In this document: positions 16,409 to 24,877 of the stretch, piece by piece | Layout: every line of letters begins with the position of its first letter | Position numbering within the stretch: the first letter of the stretch is position 1 | Source: Tistlia sp040905785 | GTDB lineage: Bacteria > Pseudomonadota > Alphaproteobacteria > Kiloniellales > DSM-21159 | Direction: 5' to 3' | DNA: 64,000 bases | Assembly (NCBI RefSeq): GCF_040905785.1 | Contig: NZ_JBBDQW010000090.1 | Span: forward strand, 4,570-68,569 | Notes under the pieces: model-generated | Database searches by the model: none | Told to the model about the DNA's origin: nothing | Seen by the model: the letters and a program-made list of their open reading frames with translations, nothing else | Position numbers and translations under genes: made by a program

Positions 16409-18314
16409 CGGCCACTCCAACCGGAATCCGCATCGCGCAACGCAGTCCCTCCGGCTGGTAGTCCAGCCGTACGTCGCCCATCAACTCCCCCGGGACGCTG
16501 CGCTCGATCAGGCGAGAGCCGAAGCCGCGCCGCGACGGCGGCTCTACCCGGGGCCCGCCCTGCTCGCACCAGCGCAGCAGCAGCTGCGCCGGGGCGTCGG
16601 CCGCGGCCTCTTCGATGGTCCAGACGATTTCCAATCTCCCCTCCTCCGTCGACAGCGCGCCGTACTTGGCAGCGTTCGTGGCAAGCTCGTGAAAAGCCAT
16701 GGCGAGCACCAGCGCCTGGCGCGCGCTGAGGGCAACGTCCGGCCCGTCCAGCCGCACCCTGGCGCCGGGCGACCTTGGTGCGAGGGCCTGCGTCGCACCT
16801 TCGTAGGGCGCGACGGCCTGTTCCAGAAGGACGGTCAGCGCCGCCCCCTCCCAGTGTCGTTGCGTCAGCAGGTCGTGCGCCCGGCTCAAGGCCATGAGGC
16901 GGCCGCCGAAGGTCGCGCGGAAGCTCTCGACGGACTCGGCGCCGCGCAGGCTGTGGCGGACGATCGACTGCACCGTCGCCAGGGTGTTCTTGACCCGGTG
17001 GTTGAGCTCGTTGACCAGCAGCTGCTGGTGTTCCTCGGCCTGCTTGTGGCGGCTGATGTCGACCAGCATGTTGACGGCGCCAGCGAGTTTGCCGTCGGCG
17101 CGCCACATCGGCGTCGGATAGGCGGCGAAGGGTATGCGCCGGCCGTCCGGGCGTTCGCAGATCGCCTCGGCATGGCGCAGCGCCCGCCGCTCCTTCAGCG
17201 CCACCACCATCGGGCAGGCCTCGTGCGGCAACGGGCTGCCGTCGGGCTGAAATATCCGCCAGGCGCCGCGCCAGGCGGCCTCGCCCAGGATCGGCCGGCA
17301 GCCCCAGAAGTCGGCGGCAGCCTCGTTGTAGAAGGTCAGGCGACCCTCGGCATCGGTGGTGTAGACGGCGGTCGGCAGCGCGCCCAGGATCTCGCGCAGG
17401 CGCTGTTCGCCTTCGCGCAGCGCTTGCTCGTCGCGCTTGCGCTGCGACACGTCCCGGGTGACCGCGAGCTGCGCCACGCTGCCGTCGGGCAAGGCGAGCG
17501 GAACGGCATGGCTCTCCATGTGCCGCTGCGTGCCCTTCAGGCTGACGAGCTCGAACTCCCAGGAGAGGGTCTCGCCGTCGCAGACCCGCCGGTGGTGCTC
17601 GCCCCAGCGGGTGCGGTAGGCCGGCGCGATCAGCTGCAAGATGTCGCTGCCCTGGATCTGGTCCAGGGAGTCCGCCTCGACCATGTGCAGGCCCGCAGAA
17701 TTGATGCGCAGCAGACGGCCGTCCCGGGCGACCACCTTCACGCATTCCGGGGTGGTCTCGATGACGCCGATCAGGAAGTCCCTGGTCTCCTGTGCCGCCC
17801 GTTCCGCCCGCTTGCGGGCGGTGATGTCCTGGAAGCAGTTGACGGCGCCGATCAGCCTGCCCTCGCCGTCCTCGAGCGGGGCGATGTTGACGAGCGCCCA
17901 GATCCGGCTGCCGTCGGGACGCTCGATGACCACCTCCCGGTTCTCGGCCGCCTCGCCGGTCCGCAGCGTCCAGGCCATCGGCATCTCGTCGTGCGGCAGG
18001 AGGCCGCCGTTGACCCGGTGCAGGCGCAAGGATCCGCAGAAGAGCTGTTCCGGATCGCCGACTTGTGGTGCGCGGCCCCACAGCTCGACTGCCTTGGGGT
18101 TGTAGCGGACGATGACCCCGGCGGCGTCGCAGACGTAGATCGCGACGGGGACGGCATCGATGAGCGGCCCGCCGACAGCACAGACCAGTGCGTCGGCCGC
18201 TGCACCTTCCTCCGGCTGAACGCTCTCCAAATGCCCCTCCCCCAAACTCACCCGAGGTCGCAACGCGCACGCACGACGGACCGGCCTGGACACGACCGGC
18301 CGCCGAGCTATCAT
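16395..18314 (-). CDS. HWE-family sensor histidine kinase with three PAS domains
   Basis: A 639-residue soluble kinase without evident membrane segments. PAS/PAC repeats occupy about residues 50-165, 175-295 and 303-422 (each ends in a GAV-type block and DIT/DVS/DIS). The catalytic part follows: H439 in NELNHRVKNTLATVQSIVRHSLRG, the FHELATNAAKYGALS N-box and WCEQGGPRVEPPSRRGFGSRLIE. These are hallmarks of the HWE kinase family. It should phosphorylate the overlapping receiver. ATG 18314 is used; a TTG at 18230 with a GGGGGAGG site is a credible alternative that removes an Arg-rich 28-residue leader. Confidence 0.9.
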   Translation of the reverse strand: MIARRPVVSRPVRRACALRPRVSLGEGHLESVQPEEGAAADALVCAVGGPLIDAVPVAIYVCDAAGVIVRYNPKAVELWGRAPQVGDPEQLFCGSLRLHRVNGGLLPHDEMPMAWTLRTGEAAENREVVIERPDGSRIWALVNIAPLEDGEGRLIGAVNCFQDITARKRAERAAQETRDFLIGVIETTPECVKVVARDGRLLRINSAGLHMVEADSLDQIQGSDILQLIAPAYRTRWGEHHRRVCDGETLSWEFELVSLKGTQRHMESHAVPLALPDGSVAQLAVTRDVSQRKRDEQALREGEQRLREILGALPTAVYTTDAEGRLTFYNEAAADFWGCRPILGEAAWRGAWRIFQPDGSPLPHEACPMVVALKERRALRHAEAICERPDGRRIPFAAYPTPMWRADGKLAGAVNMLVDISRHKQAEEHQQLLVNELNHRVKNTLATVQSIVRHSLRGAESVESFRATFGGRLMALSRAHDLLTQRHWEGAALTVLLEQAVAPYEGATQALAPRSPGARVRLDGPDVALSARQALVLAMAFHELATNAAKYGALSTEEGRLEIVWTIEEAAADAPAQLLLRWCEQGGPRVEPPSRRGFGSRLIERSVPGELMGDVRLDYQPEGLRCAMRIPVGVADVLH

Positions 18315-18468
18315 TACAGGCGAAATTCACCGGACCGGCAACGCCCGACCGGCGAAGGGGGTTCCTCGCGCCGCTCGCCTGCACTTCATTCGCGGTGCCC
18401 GCCGGCGGCGGGGGCTGCACTCCGGCGAAAGGGCTTTCGAGTCGGGGGTCGGCGGCGAGGAGACAAGG

Positions 18469-18545
18469 TGGTGCGCCCGGTTGGACTTGAACCAACGACC
18501 CCATGCTTAGAAGGCACGTGCTCTATCCAGCTGAGCTACGGGCGC
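18469..18545 (-). tRNA. tRNA-Arg (anticodon TCT)
   Basis: The minus strand folds as a full cloverleaf: acceptor GCGCCCG/CGGGCGC (5' end at 18545), D-arm GCTC/GAGC, anticodon stem CGTGC/GCATG with loop CTTCTAA giving anticodon TCT, variable GGGTC, T-arm GTTGG/CCAAC with TTCAAGT loop. Discriminator A at 18472 is followed by an encoded CCA (18469-18471). It decodes AGA arginine codons, which are rare in this GC-rich genome. Confidence 0.97.
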
Positions 18546-18594
18546 CCGGTTCCTCGCGGCGCCGGGACTATAGCGACGGCGGCGGCGCCTTGAC

Positions 18595-18631
18595 AAAGGA
18601 AAGGGCGGCCCCGCGCCCGGCGGGACCGCCC
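18595..18631 (-). terminator. intrinsic terminator of the metNIQ operon
   Basis: On the minus strand, 23 nt after the metQ stop, arms GGGCGGTCCCGC and GCGGGGCCGCCC pair over 12 bp (one G-T) around loop CGGGC, followed by TTTCCTTT at 18595-18602. This is a standard Rho-independent terminator. Confidence 0.75.
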
Positions 18632-18654
18632 CCTTCCGCGCCAGCCGGCACGCT

Positions 18655-19455
18655 TCACCAGCTCGGCAGCACCGCGCCCTCGAAGCGCGTCTCGACGAAC
18701 TCCCTGACCGCGGGGCTGTGGTAGGCCGCGACCAGCTTGGCGACCCAGGCCGCGTCGCGGTCCTGGCTGCGCACCACCAGGATGTTGACGTAGGGTCCCT
18801 TGGGGTCCTCGCGCAGCAGCGCCTGCTCCGGGGTCAGGCCGGCCTCGACGGCGTAGTTGGTGTTGATCGCCGCGGCGTCGACGTCCGGCAGCACGCGCGG
18901 CGTCTGGGCGGCGTCGATCTCGATGAAGCGCAGGTTCTTCGGGTTCTCGACGATGTCGGCGACGCTGGGCGCATAGCCGACGCCCTCGCGCAGCGTGATC
19001 GCCCCCTTGTCCTGGAGCAGCAGCAGCGAGCGGCCGCCGTTGGTCGGGTCGTTCTGGATCGCAACCGAGGCGCCCTCCGGCACCGCGTCCCAGGAGTCGT
19101 GCTTGGAAGAATAGATGCCGAGCGGGAAGTTGACGGTCAGGGCCGCCGTCTCGAGGGCGTAGCCGCGGTCGGCGATCTGGTTGTCCAGGTAGGGCTGGTT
19201 CTGGAAGGAGTTGGCCTGGATCTCGCCCGCGTTCAGCGCCTCGTTGGGCACGACGTAGTCCGAGAACTCGACGATCTCGATCTCCAGGCCCTGCTCGGCC
19301 GCGACCGGCTTGACCTGCTCCAGGATCTCGGCGTGGGGGCCCGGCGTGACGCCGATCTTCAGGGTCTCGGCGGCGGCGGGGCCGCCGGCCGCGGGCAGCG
19401 CCGCGGCCAGGGCGGCGGCCAGGACCAGGCGCCGGAGGGAAGGAGAGAAGGACAT
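18655..19455 (-). CDS. metQ: D/L-methionine ABC transporter binding protein
   Basis: A 266-residue NlpA/MetQ-family binding protein. The signal peptide (SLRRLVLAAALAAALPAAGG) is of Sec type; no lipobox cysteine is visible, so it is probably a soluble periplasmic form rather than the lipoprotein. Family motifs: KIGVTPGPHAEILEQVKPVAAEQGLEIEIVEFSDY, NEALNAGEIQANSFQNQPYLD, AIQNDPTNGGRSLLLLQDKG and DAAAINTNYAVEAGL. It is the last gene of the metN-metI-metQ operon, 68 nt after metI, and ends before an intrinsic terminator. Confidence 0.95.
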   Translation of the reverse strand: MSFSPSLRRLVLAAALAAALPAAGGPAAAETLKIGVTPGPHAEILEQVKPVAAEQGLEIEIVEFSDYVVPNEALNAGEIQANSFQNQPYLDNQIADRGYALETAALTVNFPLGIYSSKHDSWDAVPEGASVAIQNDPTNGGRSLLLLQDKGAITLREGVGYAPSVADIVENPKNLRFIEIDAAQTPRVLPDVDAAAINTNYAVEAGLTPEQALLREDPKGPYVNILVVRSQDRDAAWVAKLVAAYHSPAVREFVETRFEGAVLPSW

Positions 19456-19523
19456 GGCAGCGATTCCTTGGCTGAGAGGGTTGGGGAAAGAGAGGGACGG
19501 AGGGGGAAAGGGGGCGTCGAGGC

Positions 19524-20189
19524 TCAGTCCTGCCGCACGCGCTTGTTGAGGCGGCGCGCCAGACGCTCGCCGCCGGACTGCACGGCCTGGACCAGGACGA
19601 TCAGCACCAGCACGACCGCGGCCATGACCTCGGGCATGAAGCGCTGATAGCCGTAGCGGATCCCGAGATCGCCGAGGCCGCCGCCGCCGACCGCCCCGAC
19701 CATCGCCGAGTAGCCGAGCAGGCTGACCACGGCCAGGGTCAGGCCCAGCACGATGCCGGGCCGCGCCTCGGGCACCAGCACCTTGGCCACGATCTGCAGC
19801 GGCGAGGCGCCCATCGCACGCGCCGCCTCGACCAGGCCGTGGTCGACCTCGCGGATCGCGCCCTCGACGATGCGCGCGATGAAGGGCGTCGAGGCCACGG
19901 TCAGCGGCACGATCGCCGCCGTCGTGCCGATCGAGGTGCCGGCGACCAGGCGGGTGAAGGGGATGATCGCGACGACCAGGATGATGAAAGGCGTCGAGCG
20001 GGTAGCGTTGACGATCAGGCCGAGCACGCCGTTGGTCGCCGGGGCGGCGAAGAGCTCGCCGCGCCGGCTGGTCGCCAGGAAGACGCCGAGCGGCAGGCCG
20101 AGCAGCGTGCCGATGCCGGCGGCCACCGCGACCATCGCCAGGGTCTCCAGGGTCGCCTCCAGGATCAGGGAAATCATCTCAGGCGACAT
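19524..20189 (-). CDS. metI: D/L-methionine ABC transporter permease
   Basis: A 221-residue permease with the MetI pattern: TLETLAMVAVAAGIGTLLGLPLGVFL, NATRSTPFIILVVAIIPFTRLVAGTSIGT, STPFIARIVEGAIREVDHGLVEAARAMGASPLQIV (EAA loop) and SLLGYSAMVGAVGGGGLGDLGIRYGYQRF near the C-terminus. Its start overlaps the metN stop by 11 nt, so it is translationally coupled to the ATPase gene. Confidence 0.96.
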   Translation of the reverse strand: MSPEMISLILEATLETLAMVAVAAGIGTLLGLPLGVFLATSRRGELFAAPATNGVLGLIVNATRSTPFIILVVAIIPFTRLVAGTSIGTTAAIVPLTVASTPFIARIVEGAIREVDHGLVEAARAMGASPLQIVAKVLVPEARPGIVLGLTLAVVSLLGYSAMVGAVGGGGLGDLGIRYGYQRFMPEVMAAVVLVLIVLVQAVQSGGERLARRLNKRVRQD

Positions 20190-21306
20190 GGCCGAGCACC
20201 TCCAGGGTCAGGTCGAACTCCTCGACCAGGTCGCCGAGGTCGCCGTCGGCCGGGACCAGGGCGATGAGGCTGCCGAAGGGCCTGCCGCCGACCGTGTCGA
20301 TGCGCCCCCCGGAGACTTCGAAGGCCGAGCCGAAGCGCTCGGCCAGGCGCACGACCAGCGGCGCCGTGCCGGCGCTGCCGGAAAAGCCGATGCGCAAGAC
20401 GAGCCGCGCCCCGGCCCCGCCGCTCGCCGCGAGCCGCGCCGCCAGCTGCGGCGACAGCTCGGCGCGGGTCACCGCCTCGACGAAGCGCGCGGTCGTCGCC
20501 TGGGCCGGACGGGTGAAGACCTCGAAGGTGGCACCCTGCTCGACGATGCGGCCCTGGTCGATCACCGCGACCCGGTCGCAGACCTCCTTGATCACCGGGA
20601 TCTCGTGGGTGATCAGCAGGATAGTCACGCCGAGCTCGCGGTTGACCCGGCGCAGCAGCGCCAGGATCGAGGCCGTGGTCTCGGGATCCAGCGCCGAGGT
20701 CGCCTCGTCGCAGAGCAGCAGCTCCGGTTCGGTGGCGAGCGCGCGGGCGATGCCGACCCGCTGCTTCTGCCCGCCCGACAGTTCGACCGGGTAGCGGTCG
20801 CGCTTGTCGGTCAGCCCGACGAGGTCGAGCAGGGGCGCGACGCGCCGCTCGATCGCCGCCCGCCCGAGGCCGGCGACCTCCAGCGGCAGCGCCACGTTGT
20901 CGAAGACGCTGCGCGAGGACAGAAGATTGAAGTGCTGGAAAATCATGCCGATTGAGCGTCTCGCATCGCGCCAGCCGCGCTCCGTCAGCGCCGTGACGTC
21001 ACGGCCGGCGATCTCGACCGAGCCGGCGCTCGCCCGCTCCAGGCCGTTGGCCAGGCGGATCAGCGTCGACTTGCCGGCGCCCGAGCGGCCGATGACGCCG
21101 ACCACGGCGCCGCGCGGCACCTCGAGATCGATGTCGCTGAGCGCGGTCACCGCCGCCTGCCCCTTGCGGGCCGGAAAGATCTTGGCGACGCCGCGGAAGC
21201 GCAGGAGCGCCTCGGCCGGAGCCGAGGAGGGCGCGCGCGCCGAGGGGCGCTCGCCTCCTGGAACCGCGAGCTGCGCCGGGCGGACCGGCGCGCTGGAGCC
21301 GTCCAT
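20179..21306 (-). CDS. metN: D/L-methionine ABC transporter ATP-binding protein
   Basis: A 375-residue ATPase. An Ala/Pro-rich leader of about 35 residues precedes the ABC domain (Walker A GRSGAGKST, signature LSGGQKQRVGIARALATEPE, Walker B LLLCDEATSALDPETT). The C-terminal 90 residues are an ACT-like NIL domain, which in MetN binds cytoplasmic methionine and inhibits transport. The ATG overlaps the stop of a 79-codon ORF (TGATG), and the whole unit is downstream of a SAM-II riboswitch. Confidence 0.96.
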   Translation of the reverse strand: MDGSSAPVRPAQLAVPGGERPSARAPSSAPAEALLRFRGVAKIFPARKGQAAVTALSDIDLEVPRGAVVGVIGRSGAGKSTLIRLANGLERASAGSVEIAGRDVTALTERGWRDARRSIGMIFQHFNLLSSRSVFDNVALPLEVAGLGRAAIERRVAPLLDLVGLTDKRDRYPVELSGGQKQRVGIARALATEPELLLCDEATSALDPETTASILALLRRVNRELGVTILLITHEIPVIKEVCDRVAVIDQGRIVEQGATFEVFTRPAQATTARFVEAVTRAELSPQLAARLAASGGAGARLVLRIGFSGSAGTAPLVVRLAERFGSAFEVSGGRIDTVGGRPFGSLIALVPADGDLGDLVEEFDLTLEVLGHVA

Positions 21307-21545
21307 CAGCGGCCTCCCACGGCGGCCTGCCGGAGTCCCGCCGGCCGCTGGGAGGCCGCCACGGCAGGCCGGCGGTGCAGGTTCGCGGCGGCGCGCTCGG
21401 CCGCCCGGACGCTGGCGAAGGCCTGCCCATCGAGGACGCCGAAGCGGCTGCTCGCGGCATGGAACACGAAACTGCGGTCGCCGTCCTTGCGGACGACCAG
21501 GCCGACCGACTCCTCGTCGATCTCGATCACATAGCTCTGGGACAT
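21306..21545 (-). CDS. small conserved-looking ORF coupled to metN
   Basis: A 79-residue soluble protein I do not recognise. The first 50 residues are acidic and ordered-looking (YVIEIDEESVGLVVRKDGDRS, then FVFHAASSRFGVLDGQAFAS), while the tail is Arg/Ala-rich. It starts at ATG 21545 with a GGTGAGAA site and ends in a TGATG overlap with metN, so it is almost certainly translated as the first structural gene of the metNIQ unit. No signal peptide or membrane segment. A role in methionine or sulfur metabolism is suggested only by position under the SAM riboswitch. Confidence 0.65.
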   Translation of the reverse strand: MSQSYVIEIDEESVGLVVRKDGDRSFVFHAASSRFGVLDGQAFASVRAAERAAANLHRRPAVAASQRPAGLRQAAVGGR

Positions 21546-21640
21546 GGACGCGTTTCTCACCGAACGGTGGGCCGCCCCGACCGGCAGGCCGGGAGCGGCG
21601 ATCGCCGGAGCCCTGGGGGCCCGGAACAGCGCGAGGGAAA

Positions 21641-21724
21641 TCAGCAGCCGCGACGACAGCGGCCGAGGGTCTTCCTCATCGCAGGTGTTCGGTGCATTCG
21701 CGTTGGATCGTGACGCCCGCTCAT
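21641..21724 (-). CDS. 27-residue leader ORF directly after the SAM-II riboswitch
   Basis: An ATG at 21724 has a strong GAGGAGGG site 5 nt upstream, better than that of the next ORF. It encodes a 27-residue Arg-rich peptide (starts MSGRHDPTRMHRTPAMRKTL, ends GRCRRGC) with a TGA at 21641-21643, 96 nt before the 79-codon ORF. It is the first translatable start after the riboswitch, so ligand-dependent masking of a start signal would act here first. It may be a leader peptide or the relic of a longer gene; not recognised. Confidence 0.4.
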   Translation of the reverse strand: MSGRHDPTRMHRTPAMRKTLGRCRRGC

Positions 21725-21761
21725 GGTGCCCTCCTCGAAAGTGGAAGCCACGACGGTGCCG

Positions 21762-21816
21762 TGGCGCTTTAGCGTTTGGTGACGCGGCGCAAGCTGCTCG
21801 CTCAAATCTCCGCGAC
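21762..21816 (-). ncRNA. SAM-II riboswitch (SAM-alpha)
   Basis: The minus-strand leader contains the SAM-II pattern. P1 stem CGCGG...CCGCG encloses AGATTTGAGC and GCTTGCG, and is followed by TCACCAAACGCTAAAGCG, whose GCTAAA segment makes the pseudoknot back to the loop. A second hairpin (GCCACG/CGTGGC, 21748-21766) follows, then a GAGGAGGG ribosome-binding site. SAM-II aptamers occur mainly in alphaproteobacteria, upstream of methionine genes, and repress on SAM binding; here the regulated unit is the leader ORF, the 79-codon ORF and metNIQ. Confidence 0.88.
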
Positions 21817-22062
21817 CGCCCGGTTCTCGATCCAGGCGACACCAAGAAGATCGGAAAGTCGCGCACCCGCGTCAAGGGAAGTTTTTGCGCGCGGCAGCAC
21901 GGCAGTCGTGACCCGCCGGCACGAGCGCCAGGGCCGGCGCCAGGATGCCGCGGCACGTCCCTCGACAGGTCGCCCCCGGCGCGGGGCCGTGGCGGATCGC
22001 CGCTGGACTGGGCGGGGCGCTTTCCGGCAGAACGGCAGAACGGCAGGCAGGACAGGAAGCCC

Positions 22063-24825
22063 ATGCCCAAGCAGTCTCCAAGCGACGCAGCATCCCCCGG
22101 CGCCGGGCCGGCGTCCGGTCAGGGCTCGCCCGCTCACGACCGGGATCGGCCCTGGCACGCCCTGGAGGCCTCGTCCGCAGTCGCCGCGCTGGACAGCGGC
22201 CCGGACGGCCTGTCCCGGGAGGAGGCTGCGCGGCGGCTCGAGGAGCACGGCCCGAACCGGCTGCCGCAGGGCCGGCGCCGAAGCGCCCTGGTACGTTTTC
22301 TCCTGCAGTTCCACGACCTGCTGATCTACGTGCTGCTGGTCGCCGGCGCCCTGGCCGCGGCCATGGGCCACGTCACCGACGCCCTGGTCATCCTGGCCGT
22401 GGTCCTCGTCAATGCCGTGATCGGCTACGTCCAGGAAGGCCGCGCAGAACGCGCGCTCCAGGCGATCCGCGGCATGATCGACCCGCAGGCCACGGTGCTG
22501 CGCGACGGCCGGCGGACCCCCGTCCCGGCCGACTCGGTCGTGCCGGGCGACCTCGTGCTGCTGGAGGCGGGCGACCGGGTGCCGGCCGACCTGCGCCTGG
22601 TCAAGGCGCGCAGCCTGCGCGTCGACGAGGCGATCCTGACCGGCGAGTCGGTCCCGGTCGACAAGGCGGTGCCCCCGGTCGAGGCCGACGCGCCGCTGGG
22701 CGACCGCTTCTCCCTTGCCTTCTCCGGCACCCTGGTCGCGGCCGGCCAGGGGACCGGCCTCGTCGTGACCACCGGCGGCGACACCGAGCTGGGTCGCATC
22801 AGTGCCATGATCGGCGCCGTCGAGAGCCTGACGACACCGCTGGTCCGGCAGATGGACCGCTTCGCCAGGCGGGTCACCCTGGCCGTGCTGGCGGCCTCCT
22901 CCCTGGTCTTCGGCTTCGCCGCCTTCGTCCGCGCCTATCCCTACGACGAGGCCTTCATGGCCGTCGTCGGCCTCGCGGTCGCCGCGATCCCCGAGGGGCT
23001 GCCCGCGGTCATGACCATTACCCTCGCGGTCGGCGTCCAGCGCATGGCGCGGCGCAACGCGATCATCCGGCGCCTGCCGGCGGTCGAGACGCTCGGCGCG
23101 GTCTCCGTCATCTGCTCCGACAAGACGGGGACGCTGACGCGCAACGAGATGACCGTGCGGACGCTTGCGACCTCGGAAGCTCGCATCGAAGTCGAGGGCG
23201 CGGGCTACCGCCCGAGCGGCGACTTCCGGGTCGAGGGCGAGACGATCGACGCCGCGTCGGACCCGGTCCTGGAGGAGCTGACGCTCGCGGCGCTGCTGTG
23301 CAACGACGCGGAGCTGCGACAGGTCGATGACGACTGGATCGTCGACGGCGACCCGATGGAGGGCGCGCTGCTGTCGCTGGCCGTGAAGGCCGGCCACGAC
23401 ACCGCGGCAGCACGCGCGCACTGCCCGCGCCGCGACGAGATTCCCTTCGATTCCCGGCACCGCTACATGGCGACCCTGCACGGCCGGGACGGCCGGTCGG
23501 CCGTCGCCTACGTCAAGGGCGCGCCCGAGCGCATCGTCGCCATGTGTGAATCCGTCGCCGCGCCGGATGGCGACCGTCCGATCGAGGCGGACCGCTGGCT
23601 CCGCCAGGTCGAGATTCTGGCGGCCGACGGCCAGCGCGTTCTGGGCATCGCGCGCCTCACCCTGCCCGAGAGCGCCGAGCGGCTCTCGCCCGACGAGGTG
23701 GAGGGCGGGCTCTGCCTGCTCGGCCTGGTCGGGCTGATCGACCCGCCGCGCCCCGAGGCGATCGCCGCGGTCGCGGAGTGCCGCTCAGCCGGCATCCGGG
23801 TCAAGATGATCACCGGCGACCACGCCGCGACGGCGCGCGCCATCGCGCTCCAGCTCGAGCTCGCCGACGATCCCCGCGCCGTCACCGGCCAGGATCTGGA
23901 CGCGCTCGACGAGGCCGGCTTCCTGGAGCAGGCCCGCGAGGCCACCGTCTTCGCGCGCACCAGCCCCGAGCACAAGCTGCGTCTCGTCGAAGCCCTGCAG
24001 GCCGACGGCTCGATCATCGCCATGACCGGCGACGGCGTGAACGACGCGCCCGCCCTGAAGCGCGCCGACGTCGGCGTCGCCATGGGCCGCAAGGGCACCG
24101 AGGCCGCCAAGGAAGCCAGCGAGATGGTGCTGGCCGACGACAACTTCGCCTCGATCGTGGCGGCCGTGCGCGAAGGGCGCACGGTCTACGACAACCTGAC
24201 CAAGGTCATCGCCTGGACGCTGCCAACCAACGGCGGCGAGGCCCTTACCATCATCCTGGCGATCCTGTTGGGCCTGACCCTGCCGGTGACGCCGGTCCAG
24301 ATCCTCTGGATCAACATGGTGACGGCGATCAGCCTGGGGCTGACCCTGGCGTTCGAGCCGACGGAACCAGGCGCGATGCAGCGGCCGGCCAGGCCGGCGG
24401 GCAGGGCCCTGCTCTCGGGACGCCTGCTCTGGCGCATCCTCTTCGTCTCGGCGCTGATGGTGGCCGGAACCTTTTCCGTCTACACCTGGGCGATCGGCCG
24501 CGGGCTGCCGATCGAGAGCGCGCGCACGCTGGTCGTCAACGCCTTCGTGGTGATGGAGATCTTCTACCTGTTCAGCGTCCGCTACGTGCACGGCAGCTCG
24601 CTGTCCTGGCAGGGCGTCCTCGGCACCCGGGCGGTGCTGACCGGCGTCTCGGTGGTGGTGGTGGCGCAGCTCGCCTTCACCTACCTGCCGGTGCTCAACG
24701 CGGTCTTCGGCAGCCGGCCGGTGGCGCTTTCCGACGGCCTCGTCGTGATCGCGCTCGGGGTCGTCCTGCTGGCCGTCGTCGAGCTCGAGAAGCGCATCTT
24801 CGCCGCCCTGCGGCGCGGCGACTGA
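22063..24825 (+). CDS. P-type cation ATPase, CtpF/PacL-like (probable Ca2+)
   Basis: A 920-residue P2-type ATPase. An N-terminal cation ATPase domain (LEEHGPNRLPQG) is followed by the actuator TGES (193-196), VAAIPEGLPAVM in M4 (PEGL at 310-313), the phosphorylated D353 in CSDKTGTLTRNEM, the GDGVNDAPALKRADVGVAMG hinge, and an M5-M6 segment PTNGGEALTIILAILLGLTLPVTPVQILWINMVT with LTLAFEP. That M5-M6 sequence resembles mycobacterial CtpF, a Ca2+ exporter, more than MgtA or KdpB. It starts at ATG 22063. The next gene (52 nt downstream) is a CPA2 antiporter, suggesting joint cation homeostasis. Substrate inferred. Confidence 0.9.
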   Translation: MPKQSPSDAASPGAGPASGQGSPAHDRDRPWHALEASSAVAALDSGPDGLSREEAARRLEEHGPNRLPQGRRRSALVRFLLQFHDLLIYVLLVAGALAAAMGHVTDALVILAVVLVNAVIGYVQEGRAERALQAIRGMIDPQATVLRDGRRTPVPADSVVPGDLVLLEAGDRVPADLRLVKARSLRVDEAILTGESVPVDKAVPPVEADAPLGDRFSLAFSGTLVAAGQGTGLVVTTGGDTELGRISAMIGAVESLTTPLVRQMDRFARRVTLAVLAASSLVFGFAAFVRAYPYDEAFMAVVGLAVAAIPEGLPAVMTITLAVGVQRMARRNAIIRRLPAVETLGAVSVICSDKTGTLTRNEMTVRTLATSEARIEVEGAGYRPSGDFRVEGETIDAASDPVLEELTLAALLCNDAELRQVDDDWIVDGDPMEGALLSLAVKAGHDTAAARAHCPRRDEIPFDSRHRYMATLHGRDGRSAVAYVKGAPERIVAMCESVAAPDGDRPIEADRWLRQVEILAADGQRVLGIARLTLPESAERLSPDEVEGGLCLLGLVGLIDPPRPEAIAAVAECRSAGIRVKMITGDHAATARAIALQLELADDPRAVTGQDLDALDEAGFLEQAREATVFARTSPEHKLRLVEALQADGSIIAMTGDGVNDAPALKRADVGVAMGRKGTEAAKEASEMVLADDNFASIVAAVREGRTVYDNLTKVIAWTLPTNGGEALTIILAILLGLTLPVTPVQILWINMVTAISLGLTLAFEPTEPGAMQRPARPAGRALLSGRLLWRILFVSALMVAGTFSVYTWAIGRGLPIESARTLVVNAFVVMEIFYLFSVRYVHGSSLSWQGVLGTRAVLTGVSVVVVAQLAFTYLPVLNAVFGSRPVALSDGLVVIALGVVLLAVVELEKRIFAALRRGD

Positions 24826-24877
24826 ACGGCCGGGGCGAGGCCGGAGCAGGCCGGGCGAACGGCATGGAGGGGCGGCG

